DNA of 64,000 nucleotides from Pseudomonas californiensis (GTDB lineage: Bacteria > Pseudomonadota > Gammaproteobacteria > Pseudomonadales > Pseudomonadaceae), in assembly GCF_021147775.1 (NCBI RefSeq), contig NZ_JAGTPK010000019.1, positions 32,937-96,936 on the forward strand. Direction: 5' to 3'. This document shows positions 25,392 through 34,611 of this stretch, piece after piece; position 1 is the stretch's first letter; each line of letters starts with the position of its first letter. A program made the position numbers and the translations under genes. The notes beneath the pieces were generated by a model. The model was not told where the DNA came from and made no database searches. It saw only the letters and a program-made list of their open reading frames with translations.

Positions 25392-26933
25392 TTGGCTCAG
25401 GTCACATTGGCTATCCAGCAATTGCAGGATGAGCACATTGCGTTGCGGCGTGGCGGTTTGTATTGGGTGATTGTGGATACCACGACCGATGCGGCCGTGC
25501 TTGCACGTCAGTTTCTTGCGGCATTGCCCGAACAGGAGCACGCCTCGCTGGTTGGCCTGGGCAGCGACCCGCAGGAGGTGATCGCCAGCATGGCTGACGA
25601 AAGCGGTCCGGCCACGTTGCGTCTGCTGTCGGCGCAGGGCGCTGCGGCCCACATTGCCTTCAAGACCCTGACCCGCGACTTGCATCGCGCGCGCGTGCCC
25701 GCAGGCAGCTACGTGGTGTTGATGTTGCCGTCTGCCAGCCTTGAAACCCTTGCCACAGCGTCTCTTCAGCGCTGGTGCGAAAGCACTCGGCAATGGCTGC
25801 TGCAGCGTGACTCGACGCTACTGATTCTGTGTTGTGGCCAGGCGCCGCATCTGCACGACAAGTTGCTGACCCTCAATGAGTCCACCTCCGGGCTCGCCCA
25901 GTTGTACCGTCGTGACAGCGGTATCTGCTACCAGCTGAATTTCTGGCACAGCGAACTGGGCGTGTGTGCCTCACAGGCATTCGAGCTTGAACTCGCCAGC
26001 AATGGTTTTGCCCTCGGCCAGTCCTGGGCGGCCAGCAACCTGCCATTGCGGGTGGACGATCAGCGCATTTACCTGACTCAGCGCGCCGCACTGGAAGGTG
26101 CTGCGCCGCTGTCGGATCAGTGGCGGTTGTTCGAGCGTCGCGAGGACTTGCTCAAGCAGGCCGCACGGGCGCGTGCGGCTACGGTCATTGTGGCGCTGGA
26201 AAGCAACAAGGATGTAGAGAGCCTGGGCCGCGACCTGCATGAACTGCGCGAGCAATGCGGCGTGCAATTGATGGTTGTCGTGCGTGAAACCGAGCCCTGC
26301 CTGCGCTATCGCGATGAGCGTCTGCTGCTGGCGTGCGGGGCCAATCTGATCGTCCCGTTCAAGACTCAGTTGGCGCACTTTCTGAGCCTGGTCGACAGCA
26401 CGCAAGGCCAGACCTGGCGTTATCGCCAGACCCCGGACATTCAAGTGCTGTTCGACCGCCTGCGTCCGCCGCCACAGCGCGGCATGCTGGCGCCGCGCGA
26501 GTTCATCACGTTGCTCGAAGAGGTCTATCACGGCGCCTCGGGCGAACTGACTCACCAGTTGCTCCGGTTGCGTCCGCGGGGCGACCTGAACCTTGAACAG
26601 TATATGAACCAGATCAGCCTGCGCCGCTTTGGCGACGTGGCGTGCGTACTGGACGGCATGTTTTACCTGTTCCTTTTCGCCTGCCGTGGCGATGGGCTGG
26701 AACCCGCGCTGGGGAACATCTGCCGCCTGCCGTGGCGCGATATTTTCAGTGAATGCAAGCCATTGGCGACCGTGGATGTTCTGCCGCGTCAGGACTTTCT
26801 GGCGGTGGCCGAACTGGCGGATTTGCCGCGTATGGCTGCCGAGCAGGTGATCCATGACCTGGACGCGGCGATCAGTCCTGACGGCTATAGACCGCGCCGT
26901 CTCACCCTGCCGCTTTCGGAGCTTTGCCCATGA
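25392..26933 (+). CDS. bcsE: Cellulose synthesis c-di-GMP sensor BcsE
   Basis: 513 residues from a TTG with GTAAGGG upstream. The protein has the BcsE layout: a degenerate ATPase-like N-terminal region, a receiver-like middle, and a C-terminal GIL domain. The arginine/aspartate-rich RLRPRGD near residue 395 stands where the c-di-GMP-binding I-site-like motif is expected, although the spacing differs from a strict RxGD. BcsE helps recruit BcsA-BcsB and raises cellulose output in enterics. It is the first gene of the operon and overlaps bcsF by ATGA. Confidence 0.85.
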   Translation: MAQVTLAIQQLQDEHIALRRGGLYWVIVDTTTDAAVLARQFLAALPEQEHASLVGLGSDPQEVIASMADESGPATLRLLSAQGAAAHIAFKTLTRDLHRARVPAGSYVVLMLPSASLETLATASLQRWCESTRQWLLQRDSTLLILCCGQAPHLHDKLLTLNESTSGLAQLYRRDSGICYQLNFWHSELGVCASQAFELELASNGFALGQSWAASNLPLRVDDQRIYLTQRAALEGAAPLSDQWRLFERREDLLKQAARARAATVIVALESNKDVESLGRDLHELREQCGVQLMVVVRETEPCLRYRDERLLLACGANLIVPFKTQLAHFLSLVDSTQGQTWRYRQTPDIQVLFDRLRPPPQRGMLAPREFITLLEEVYHGASGELTHQLLRLRPRGDLNLEQYMNQISLRRFGDVACVLDGMFYLFLFACRGDGLEPALGNICRLPWRDIFSECKPLATVDVLPRQDFLAVAELADLPRMAAEQVIHDLDAAISPDGYRPRRLTLPLSELCP

Positions 26934-27106
26934 CGTTTATCCAACTGCTGCAAATCATCGCGGCCAGCTGTCTGTTGACCCTTACTGCGGTCATGCTGCT
27001 GCGCAGCGTGCGTCAGCGTCTTTCACTGTGGCTGGAATGGCAGTTGCCACCCCGTCACCTCAAGTTGAGCGGCATACGCCGCCGCGCCCCGCCACCCCCG
27101 TTGTGA
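26930..27106 (+). CDS. bcsF: BcsF small membrane protein
   Basis: 58 residues. One N-terminal membrane helix (about residues 3-23, QLLQIIAASCLLTLTAVML) is followed by a basic Arg-rich tail ending in a Pro cluster. Size, topology and position between bcsE and bcsG match BcsF, which helps place BcsE and BcsG at the membrane. The ATG at 26930 overlaps the bcsE stop codon. Confidence 0.85.
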   Translation: MTFIQLLQIIAASCLLTLTAVMLLRSVRQRLSLWLEWQLPPRHLKLSGIRRRAPPPPL

Positions 27107-27115
27107 ACGACACTG

Positions 27116-28753
27116 ATGAACCCGGCTGAGCACCCTGACGCCACGGTGGTGGCTGCACGTCCCTGGCCTGGTCTGGGGCTCTGGAACCTGTATTTCCTCA
27201 TCAAGCTGGCGCTGTTGTGGGGCGGTTACCTGAACCTCCAGGTTTTGCCCAATCTGCTCTTCGCCGCCGTGCTGCTGGTGCCCTTGCGCCTGCGAGCCCT
27301 GGCGATTCTGCGCACCCTGATCGCGATTACGGTCGGGGTCGCGCTGTTTTATCAGGACACCTGGCTGCCGCCGTTCAGCCGTCTGCTGGACCAGCCTGGC
27401 GTCTTGAATTTCACCCGGGACTATCTGTTCGAACTGGCCGGTCGTTTTATCGACTTGAACGTCTGTGGTGCGCTGCTGATCCTGGTGATCGTGTTCTTTT
27501 CCGTGCGCCAGTGGTTGCGACTGACGTCTGTGACGCTCGCCTGTCTGGCATGGCTCGGGTTTTCCGGGTTGCCCATCATGCAGGTCACTGTGCCCACCGT
27601 GCAGGCCAGCAGCGAGGTGGTGGGGGGAGCGTTGCCTGTTTCAACGGCCGAGCCGGACAGCCCGACGCTGGATGCCTATCTGCAGAAGTTCTACAGCACC
27701 GAGGCCGCGCGGCAGGTGAAATTCGAGCCTTCGGACTCGGCTGCCCAGCCGTTCGACCTGTTGCTGATCAACATCTGTTCCATGGCCTGGGACGACCTGG
27801 AGGCCGTAGGCCTGCGCGACAACCCGCTGCTGGCGCAGATGGACATGGTGTTCGATAACTTCAACTCGGCCACTGCCTATAGCGGACCGGCTGCAATCCG
27901 CCTGCTGCGCGCCAGTTGCGGTCAACAGCCGCACAGCAAGTTGTACGGCATGGCGCCGCAGCAGTGCCTGTTGATGGATGACCTGCGCAAACTGGGTTTC
28001 ACCAGCGAAGTGATGCTCAACCATACCGGTCAGTTCGAAGGCTTTATCGACGAAGTCCGCGCGCAGGGTGCGTTGCCGGACCCTGCGGTGAGCACCGCTG
28101 ACCTTGCGCGCACGCTGGTGGGCTTCGATGGCTCGCCGATCTGGCGTGACCGCGAAGTGCTCGACAAATGGTGGCGTCATCGCAGTGCCCAGGAAGACGC
28201 CCGCGTTGCGCTGTTCTACAACACCACCACGCTGCACGACGGCAACCGCATCGTGACGGCAGACGGCGGCACCCGCAGCGCCGATTACAAGACCCGTGCG
28301 CAGAGCCTGATCGACGACCTGGGTGCCTTCCTCAAACAACTGGAAAAAAGCGGCCGTCGCGTGGTGGTGGTGATCGTCCCCGAGCATGGCGCGGCACTGC
28401 ATGGCGATCGTATGCAGATCTCCGGTATGCGCGAGATCCCCAGCCCTTCGATCACACATGTTCCGGTGGGCATCAAGCTGATTGGCATGGGCAGCAATCC
28501 GCGTTCCGAGCCCCTGCACGTAACCGGTTCGAGCAGTTACCTGGCGCTGTCGGAAATCATCTCGCGGCTGTATGCGGCACCGCCCCAAAGCCCTGGGCTG
28601 GGGCCGGACTGGCAGGTGTTGCTGGCCAACCTGCCGCAGACGCCCATGGTGTCGGAAAACGCCGGGACGGTCGTGCTCGACTATGCCGGCAAGCCTTATG
28701 TGCGAATCAAGGAGAAGGGTGCATGGCTGCCATACCCACAGCGCTTCAAATAA
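27116..28753 (+). CDS. bcsG: Cellulose phosphoethanolamine transferase BcsG
   Basis: 545 residues. Four to five N-terminal membrane helices (to about residue 160) precede a periplasmic alkaline-phosphatase-superfamily domain. LLLINICSMAWDD is its first metal strand, ATAYSGPAAIRLLRASCG carries the probable nucleophile Ser, and VVVIVPEHGAALHGDRMQ supplies later metal ligands. BcsG moves phosphoethanolamine from phospholipid to cellulose. Its presence points to pEtN-cellulose rather than acetylated cellulose of the Wss type; no WssF-I-like genes are present here. Confidence 0.92.
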   Translation: MNPAEHPDATVVAARPWPGLGLWNLYFLIKLALLWGGYLNLQVLPNLLFAAVLLVPLRLRALAILRTLIAITVGVALFYQDTWLPPFSRLLDQPGVLNFTRDYLFELAGRFIDLNVCGALLILVIVFFSVRQWLRLTSVTLACLAWLGFSGLPIMQVTVPTVQASSEVVGGALPVSTAEPDSPTLDAYLQKFYSTEAARQVKFEPSDSAAQPFDLLLINICSMAWDDLEAVGLRDNPLLAQMDMVFDNFNSATAYSGPAAIRLLRASCGQQPHSKLYGMAPQQCLLMDDLRKLGFTSEVMLNHTGQFEGFIDEVRAQGALPDPAVSTADLARTLVGFDGSPIWRDREVLDKWWRHRSAQEDARVALFYNTTTLHDGNRIVTADGGTRSADYKTRAQSLIDDLGAFLKQLEKSGRRVVVVIVPEHGAALHGDRMQISGMREIPSPSITHVPVGIKLIGMGSNPRSEPLHVTGSSSYLALSEIISRLYAAPPQSPGLGPDWQVLLANLPQTPMVSENAGTVVLDYAGKPYVRIKEKGAWLPYPQRFK

Positions 28754-28986
28754 AGGCGCAGGGCCTGTCGCGCAACGAGCAGGCGGATGACATCGCGCGC
28801 CTGAAGATCGAGCTCAATCTGCCGAATCTGGACTATGTCGACATTTCCGCGCAACTGGAGCTGACCCGCGCCGTGCAGCGCTGGCCGTTCCTGAGTGAGT
28901 TCGGCTTTGCCGCCGAGCCGGCCGACGAGCCGCCGCTGCCCATCGCGGGTGCGGTGCGCCAGGGCAAGTTCGGGACATCGACATGA
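28723..28986 (+). CDS. bcsR: BcsR small regulator
   Basis: 87 residues. The core DDIARLKIELNLPNLDYVDIS, then AVQRWPFLSEFG, matches BcsR/YhjR, which binds BcsQ and regulates assembly of the cellulose synthase. The C-terminal extension is Pro/Glu-rich and longer than in E. coli (62 residues). The ATG at 28723 has AAGGAGAAGG upstream and overlaps the end of bcsG by 31 bases. The stop overlaps the bcsQ ATG. Confidence 0.85.
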   Translation: MAAIPTALQIKAQGLSRNEQADDIARLKIELNLPNLDYVDISAQLELTRAVQRWPFLSEFGFAAEPADEPPLPIAGAVRQGKFGTST

Positions 28987-29705
28987 CGTCACTGAGTCTG
29001 ACGGGGGTTCGTGGCGGGGTCGGTGTCAGCGCGTTGCTGGCAGCGATCGGTCACGCCCTTGAACGCCTCGGTGAGCGGGTGTTGCTGGTCGACCTGTGCC
29101 CGGAAAACATGTTGCGCCTGCATTTCAACGTGGACGCCTCGCACACGGGTGGCTGGGCACGCGCGATGCTGGAGGGCCAGGACTGGTTCGAGCAGGCCTG
29201 GAGCCTGACGCCGACCCTGCACCTGTTGCCGTATGGGACCGTGAGCGCAGCGCAATCGGATGCCCTGGAACAGCGCCTGCGCAATGAACCGTCCTTGTGG
29301 GCTCGCCGTCAGAAAAGCCTGAACGCGCATTACGACTGGATTCTGTTCGACGTGCCGCAGCGTCTGCCGGGGCATGCGATCCTGGGCCCCTGTCTGTTCC
29401 CGATTCAGGTGATCGAGGCCGACGTCGCCTGCCAGATCCTGTTGCACCAGCAGGCGCGTGACAGCCTGTTGCTGGTCAATCGTTTTGATCCTGGCAGCCA
29501 GTTGCAGCGTGACTTGCTGTTGCTGTGGCGCAATCACCACGCCACGCGAATATTGCCGCTGGCGATTCACCTCGATGAAGCGATGCGTGAAGCCCTGGCG
29601 TACAAGCAGCCGTTGGGTCAATACGCGCCGGACAGCCTCGCCGCGCACGATGTGCTCAGTCTGGCAACCTGGTGCCTGACCCGGCGCCGTGGGGAACGCT
29701 CGTGA
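28983..29705 (+). CDS. bcsQ: BcsQ MinD/ParA-like ATPase
   Basis: 240 residues of the SIMIBI class. The nucleotide-binding loop is GVRGGVGVSALLAAIG. It keeps the RGGVG of BcsQ but has VSA where most ParA proteins have KTT. Further motifs are VLLVDLCPENMLRLHFNVD and the switch WILFDVPQRLPG. BcsQ directs cellulose synthase to the pole or membrane and is required for synthesis in enterics. It overlaps bcsR upstream and bcsA downstream by four bases each. Confidence 0.9.
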   Translation: MTSLSLTGVRGGVGVSALLAAIGHALERLGERVLLVDLCPENMLRLHFNVDASHTGGWARAMLEGQDWFEQAWSLTPTLHLLPYGTVSAAQSDALEQRLRNEPSLWARRQKSLNAHYDWILFDVPQRLPGHAILGPCLFPIQVIEADVACQILLHQQARDSLLLVNRFDPGSQLQRDLLLLWRNHHATRILPLAIHLDEAMREALAYKQPLGQYAPDSLAAHDVLSLATWCLTRRRGERS

Positions 29706-32278
29706 TTGCCCGCTGGTTTCCCTATACGCATTTGCGGCGTGAGTACGATTGCTACCCACCCATCGCGTTGTGGTTGTCATTCTGTATGGCGCTGGCCTGG
29801 CTGGTGTTGCGTCTGGAGTCACCGGTCTGGCAGCAGGTGCTTGATCAGCGCCAGCGCTGGTATCCGCATCTGGCCGGTCAGCGGCCTCGTGTAGGCGACC
29901 CGCTGCGCATTGTTCTGCAAAGCCTGTGGCTACTGCTGTTTCGCCCGGTGCCCCAGCGCCGTCGTCGCTCGCCGCCGCGCTGGATGAATCTGTCCGGACA
30001 GATGCATCAGCGTCTCTGGCAACAGGTGGGGCAATTTCTCAACGACTTGCCCGAGCAGGCCGTTCAAAGCCGGATGATGGGCAAAGGAGTCCATTGGTGG
30101 AGCGGGCTCAGTCCCTTGCTGCAGCGCGTACTGAACCTGTTGTGCGCCATGCTGGGCCTGGTGCTGGTGGTGATGTGCATTACCGAACCTTTCGGCTATG
30201 TGTCGCAGTTGCTGTTCGTGATCATGCTATGGGCCGTTGCGATGTTGATCCGGCGAATGCCGGGCCGCTTTCCGACGCTATTGCTGATCATGCTGTCGGT
30301 GATCATTTCCTGCCGTTATCTGTGGTGGCGCTACACCGCCACATTGAACTGGGACAGCCCGGTCGACCTGATCTGCGGCGTGCTGCTGCTGATTGCCGAA
30401 ACCTATTCGTGGCTGGTGCTGCTGTTGGGGTATATCCAGACCTGCTGGCCGTTGCAGCGTCCTCCGGCACAGTTGCCGCGTGACACCCGGACATGGCCGA
30501 CAGTGGATTTGCTGATCCCCACGTATAACGAAAGCCTGGCGATTGTGAGCGGCACGGTGTACGCCGCGCTGGGGATTGACTGGCCTCACGACAAGTTGCG
30601 GATTTCGATCCTCGACGATGGCAAGCGCGACGAGTTTCGCCTGTTCGCCGAGCAGGCCGGGGTGAACTACATCACTCGTTCGGACAACCGACACGCCAAG
30701 GCCGGTAACCTCAATCACGCGTTGACGCTGCTGGATGGCGAGCTGGTCGCTATTTTCGACTGCGACAACGTGCCGGTGCGTTCCTTCCTGCAGATGACTG
30801 TCGGCTGGTTTCTGCGCGACCCGAAGCTGGCGCTGGTGCAGACCCCGCACCACTTTCTGTCGCCCGATCCCTTTGAGCGCAACCTGGGTACGTTCCGCCG
30901 TCGGCCCAACGAGGGCGAGCTGTTCTACGGCCTGGTACAGGACGGCAACGACATGTGGAACGCTGCGTTCTTTTGCGGCTCCTGTGCAGTGCTGCGCCGT
31001 TCGGCGATAGATGAAATAGGCGGCTTTGCCGTGGAGACCGTGACCGAGGATGCCCACACTGCGCTGCGCCTGCACCGCAAGGGCTGGAACTCGGCGTATG
31101 TGCGCATCCCGCAGGCCGCAGGGCTGGCCACTGAAAGCCTGTCGGCACATATCGGCCAGCGGATTCGCTGGGCACGGGGCATGGCGCAGATCTTTCGCAC
31201 CGATAACCCTCTGCTTGGCAAGGGCCTGACGTTCTTCCAGCGCGTGTGCTACGCCAACGCGATGATGCACTTTCTGGCCGGTCTGCCGCGCCTGGTGTTT
31301 CTCACCGCACCGCTGGCCTTCCTGCTGATGCACGCCTACATCATCTACGCCCCGGCCATGATGATCGTGTTGTACGTGATCCCGCACATGGTTCACGCCA
31401 GCCTGACCAACTCGCGGATGCAGGGTGAACACCGCCTGACGTTCTGGGGCGAGGTGTATGAAACCGTGCTGGCCTGGTACATCGCAAGACCGACCACGGT
31501 GGCGTTGTTCAACCCGAAAAAGGGCAAGTTCAACGTCACCGCCAAGGGCGGCCTGATGACCGAAAACCAGTTCGACTGGAAGATCGCCCGGCCTTACCTG
31601 GTGCTGGCAGTGCTCAACGTTGTCGGTTTGGGGTTTGCGGTCTGGCGGCTGTTTTATGGACCGACCAACGAGATCGGCACGACCCTGGTCAGCAGTGCCT
31701 GGGTGATCTACAACCTGCTGATTGTCGGGGCTGCCGTGGCCATTGCGGCCGAAGTGCGGCAGGTGCGCGAAACCCATCGCGTGCAAACCCGGCTTCCGGC
31801 GTCCGTGCGCCTCGCCAATGGGCGTTTTTACCCGGGCATGCTGGTCGACTATTCGGACGGTGGGGCGGCCATTGAACTGAACGTGTCGCTGACCGTGGCC
31901 GTCGGTGAGCAGGTATCGCTGTTGATGCAGCGCGGCGAGCGAGAGTTTCTGTTTCCCGGCATCGTCAGCCGTAACCACAAGACCTTCATCAGTGTGGCGC
32001 TCAACGAATTGTCGGTTGAGCAAAAGATCGATTACGTGCAGTGCACCTTTGCCCGTGCCGATGCCTGGCTGAACTGGAACGAGGACTTCGAACCGGACCG
32101 GCCGCTGCACAGCTTCATCGACGTGCTCAAGCTCGGCGCTACCGGCTACAAACGGCTTTATCAGTATCTGCCCACCTGGACTCGCACGCTGGCCGCGCCG
32201 CTGCTGCGTAGCTGTGCCTGGCTGCTCAGCTACGTGCCACGGTTTGCCCGGCCGCCTTCTTCTTCCCCCTTTTCCTGA
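29702..32278 (+). CDS. bcsA: Cellulose synthase catalytic subunit
   Basis: About 858 residues from a GTG that overlaps the bcsQ stop codon. About eight membrane helices surround a family 2 glycosyltransferase. LRISILDDGKRDEF and VAIFDCDNVP give the first Asp motifs, VTEDAHTAL the base, and GQRIRWARG the Q-x-x-R-W motif. The C-terminal PilZ domain binds c-di-GMP through RETHR (RxxxR) and DYSDGG (DxSxGG). It polymerises UDP-glucose and threads the chain through the inner membrane. Length and order are as in E. coli BcsA. Confidence 0.96.
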   Translation: MIARWFPYTHLRREYDCYPPIALWLSFCMALAWLVLRLESPVWQQVLDQRQRWYPHLAGQRPRVGDPLRIVLQSLWLLLFRPVPQRRRRSPPRWMNLSGQMHQRLWQQVGQFLNDLPEQAVQSRMMGKGVHWWSGLSPLLQRVLNLLCAMLGLVLVVMCITEPFGYVSQLLFVIMLWAVAMLIRRMPGRFPTLLLIMLSVIISCRYLWWRYTATLNWDSPVDLICGVLLLIAETYSWLVLLLGYIQTCWPLQRPPAQLPRDTRTWPTVDLLIPTYNESLAIVSGTVYAALGIDWPHDKLRISILDDGKRDEFRLFAEQAGVNYITRSDNRHAKAGNLNHALTLLDGELVAIFDCDNVPVRSFLQMTVGWFLRDPKLALVQTPHHFLSPDPFERNLGTFRRRPNEGELFYGLVQDGNDMWNAAFFCGSCAVLRRSAIDEIGGFAVETVTEDAHTALRLHRKGWNSAYVRIPQAAGLATESLSAHIGQRIRWARGMAQIFRTDNPLLGKGLTFFQRVCYANAMMHFLAGLPRLVFLTAPLAFLLMHAYIIYAPAMMIVLYVIPHMVHASLTNSRMQGEHRLTFWGEVYETVLAWYIARPTTVALFNPKKGKFNVTAKGGLMTENQFDWKIARPYLVLAVLNVVGLGFAVWRLFYGPTNEIGTTLVSSAWVIYNLLIVGAAVAIAAEVRQVRETHRVQTRLPASVRLANGRFYPGMLVDYSDGGAAIELNVSLTVAVGEQVSLLMQRGEREFLFPGIVSRNHKTFISVALNELSVEQKIDYVQCTFARADAWLNWNEDFEPDRPLHSFIDVLKLGATGYKRLYQYLPTWTRTLAAPLLRSCAWLLSYVPRFARPPSSSPFS

Positions 32279-32283
32279 TCGGT

Positions 32284-34611
32284 ATGCGTCCTATGAATCG
32301 CTGTTTCAGTTCCCTGTTGGCCAGCTTGTTGGTGGTCGCCACAGCGCATGCCCAGGCGCAGCCACAGACGCCCAAAAACCTGTCGCCCGCCTCGTCGGCA
32401 GCGGCGGTCGCGCAGCCGGCCAGCGTGGCGGTGCCCAGCTGGGACACGCAGCGTAACTTCGAGCAACTGGGCCGCACCGCAGACAGCCTGCTGCTGGGCA
32501 CCCACAATACGGATCAGTTTGAGTTCACCATGCGCCGTGACCGGATCGCCACGAACGCCAGGCTGCAACTGGAGTACACGCCTTCCCCGGCATTGATTCC
32601 GACACTGTCGCACTTGCGGGTCTACCTCAATGACACGTTGATGAGCGTGGTGCCCATCGAGAAGGATCAACTGGGCAAGAAAACCACTCGACTGGTGGAC
32701 CTGGACCCGCGTCTGATCACCGACTTCAACCGCGTGCGCCTGGAGTTCGTCGGGCATTACACCGATATCTGTGAAGAGCCTTCCAACAGCGCATTGTGGG
32801 TCAATATCAGCCGTGCCAGCGGTCTTGCCGTGAAGGAGCAGGCGCTGGTGATCAAGAATGACCTGGCGTATTTCCCGGTGCCGTTCTTTGATGCGCGCGG
32901 CTATGAAAAGCCGGTGCTGAACGTGATATTCGCGGCCTCACCCACCTTGGGTGAACAGCGTGCCGCGGGCATTCTGGCGTCCTATTTCGGCAGTCAGGCC
33001 GGTTGGCGCGGTGCACGTTTCCCGGTCCTGTTCGACCACTTGCCCGACGCCACGGCAGACAACCCGACCACCACCTCCATCGTGTTCGCCACCAATGATC
33101 ATCGTCCGGCGTTTCTGGCGGACCTGACGCGTTTCCCGGCGGTGGATGCACCCGTGGTGCAGATGATCGATCATCCGACCGACCGCTACAGCAAGGTCCT
33201 GCTGGTGCTGGGCCGCAATGAAGACGACCTGGCCATTGCGGCGCAGGCACTGGCGTTGGGCGGCGATCTGTTTCGTGGTGATCGGGTGGTGATCAACACG
33301 CTGCAGCAGATCCAGCCGCGCAAGCCCTACGACGCACCGAACTGGATGCGTACGGACCGGGCGGTGCGGTTTTCCGAGCTGATCCAGTACCCCGAGCAGT
33401 TGCGTGCCAGCGGGATTCAGCCGTTGCCCATCACCCTGAATATCAACCTGCCGCCCGACCTGTTTGTCTGGCGTAACCAGGGCATTCCGCTGCAGACCAA
33501 ATACCGCTACACGCCGCCGACGTCCAACGACGGCTCGCGGCTCAATATCAGCCTCAATAACCAGTTCATCACCAGTCTGCCGTTGCTGGTCAACAGCAAT
33601 GACCGTCTGGAAGAGTTGCGCCTGGCGCTGCTGTCCAGTGAGTCGGCGAACATCAACGAGAAGCTTTCGGTCCCGGCGCTGAAAATCGGCGACCGCAACG
33701 TGTTGCGCTTCAACTTCAGCTTTGCGAGCACCAGCAGCAGTTCGCAGCGTGACCGTTGCCAGACCTCGCTGCCGGTCGATACCCAGGCGGTGATCGACGA
33801 CCAGTCGAGCATCGACATGTCCGGTTATCACCATTACATCGCCATGCCGGACCTGGCAGCTTTCGCGCGCAGCGGGTTCCCGTTCAGCCGCATGGCCGAC
33901 CTGTCGGAAACCGTGGTGGTGATCCCGGCACAGCCCAGCGCCATTCAACTGAGCACCTACCTCGAGGCCGTGGCCGGTATTTCCGGACGCTCCGGGCTGC
34001 CTGCCTTGAACCTCACGCTGACCGACCGTTGGGATGAGGCGACCAGGCGTGACGCCGACCTGCTGGTATTGGGCGGGTACGCGCCGGACATGCACGAGAA
34101 CCCGGACGTGAAACTGTGGTTGAGCCGTTCGCAGGACTGGCTGCTCAAGTCGGGCAACCCAAGACCTGGGCGCGAGCCTGTGTACAGCTCCGAGGCCAGC
34201 GGCCGGGACGATACGCATGAGGCGAGCAGCCGGGTGGCGGTGTCTGCCCGAGGACCGATCGCAGCCATCGTCGGCATGCAGTCACCCTTTCACGAGCAGC
34301 GTAGCGTAGTGGCCTTGCTGGCCAACGAAGACGCTGACTTTGAACTGTTGCGAGACAGCCTCAATGACAGCGGCAAGATGGACGCGATGGCCGGTTCCGT
34401 CGTGCTGATCCGCGAAAGCGGTGTCAACGGTCAACTGGTGGGTGAGCGGTATTACGTGGGCAACCTGCCGTGGTGGTTGCTGCTGTGGTTCAAGTTGTCG
34501 GAGCGTCCTCTGGTGCTGGCTCTGCTGGCGGTGACGGGCGTGATGCTCAGTGCATTCCTGACCTGGCGTGTTCTGCAATGGCTGGCACGTCGACGTCTGG
34601 CCTATGAATAA
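32284..34611 (+). CDS. bcsB: Cellulose synthase subunit BcsB
   Basis: 775 residues. The signal peptide ends near AHA/QAQ. The large periplasmic part has carbohydrate-binding jelly-roll and flavodoxin-like domains. The C-terminal membrane anchor (WWLLLWFKLSERPLVLALL onward) is needed for BcsA activity. Typical segments are FTMRRDRIATNARLQLEY and VGHYTDICEEPSNSALWV. BcsB pairs with BcsA and guides the glucan across the periplasm. It starts five bases after bcsA, and an ATG three codons later is also possible. Confidence 0.94.
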   Translation: MRPMNRCFSSLLASLLVVATAHAQAQPQTPKNLSPASSAAAVAQPASVAVPSWDTQRNFEQLGRTADSLLLGTHNTDQFEFTMRRDRIATNARLQLEYTPSPALIPTLSHLRVYLNDTLMSVVPIEKDQLGKKTTRLVDLDPRLITDFNRVRLEFVGHYTDICEEPSNSALWVNISRASGLAVKEQALVIKNDLAYFPVPFFDARGYEKPVLNVIFAASPTLGEQRAAGILASYFGSQAGWRGARFPVLFDHLPDATADNPTTTSIVFATNDHRPAFLADLTRFPAVDAPVVQMIDHPTDRYSKVLLVLGRNEDDLAIAAQALALGGDLFRGDRVVINTLQQIQPRKPYDAPNWMRTDRAVRFSELIQYPEQLRASGIQPLPITLNINLPPDLFVWRNQGIPLQTKYRYTPPTSNDGSRLNISLNNQFITSLPLLVNSNDRLEELRLALLSSESANINEKLSVPALKIGDRNVLRFNFSFASTSSSSQRDRCQTSLPVDTQAVIDDQSSIDMSGYHHYIAMPDLAAFARSGFPFSRMADLSETVVVIPAQPSAIQLSTYLEAVAGISGRSGLPALNLTLTDRWDEATRRDADLLVLGGYAPDMHENPDVKLWLSRSQDWLLKSGNPRPGREPVYSSEASGRDDTHEASSRVAVSARGPIAAIVGMQSPFHEQRSVVALLANEDADFELLRDSLNDSGKMDAMAGSVVLIRESGVNGQLVGERYYVGNLPWWLLLWFKLSERPLVLALLAVTGVMLSAFLTWRVLQWLARRRLAYE

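Noticed and set aside
30278..32110. 610-codon leftward open frame opposite bcsA
   Set aside because: Composition is that of an antisense shadow, while bcsA has complete family motifs on the plus strand.
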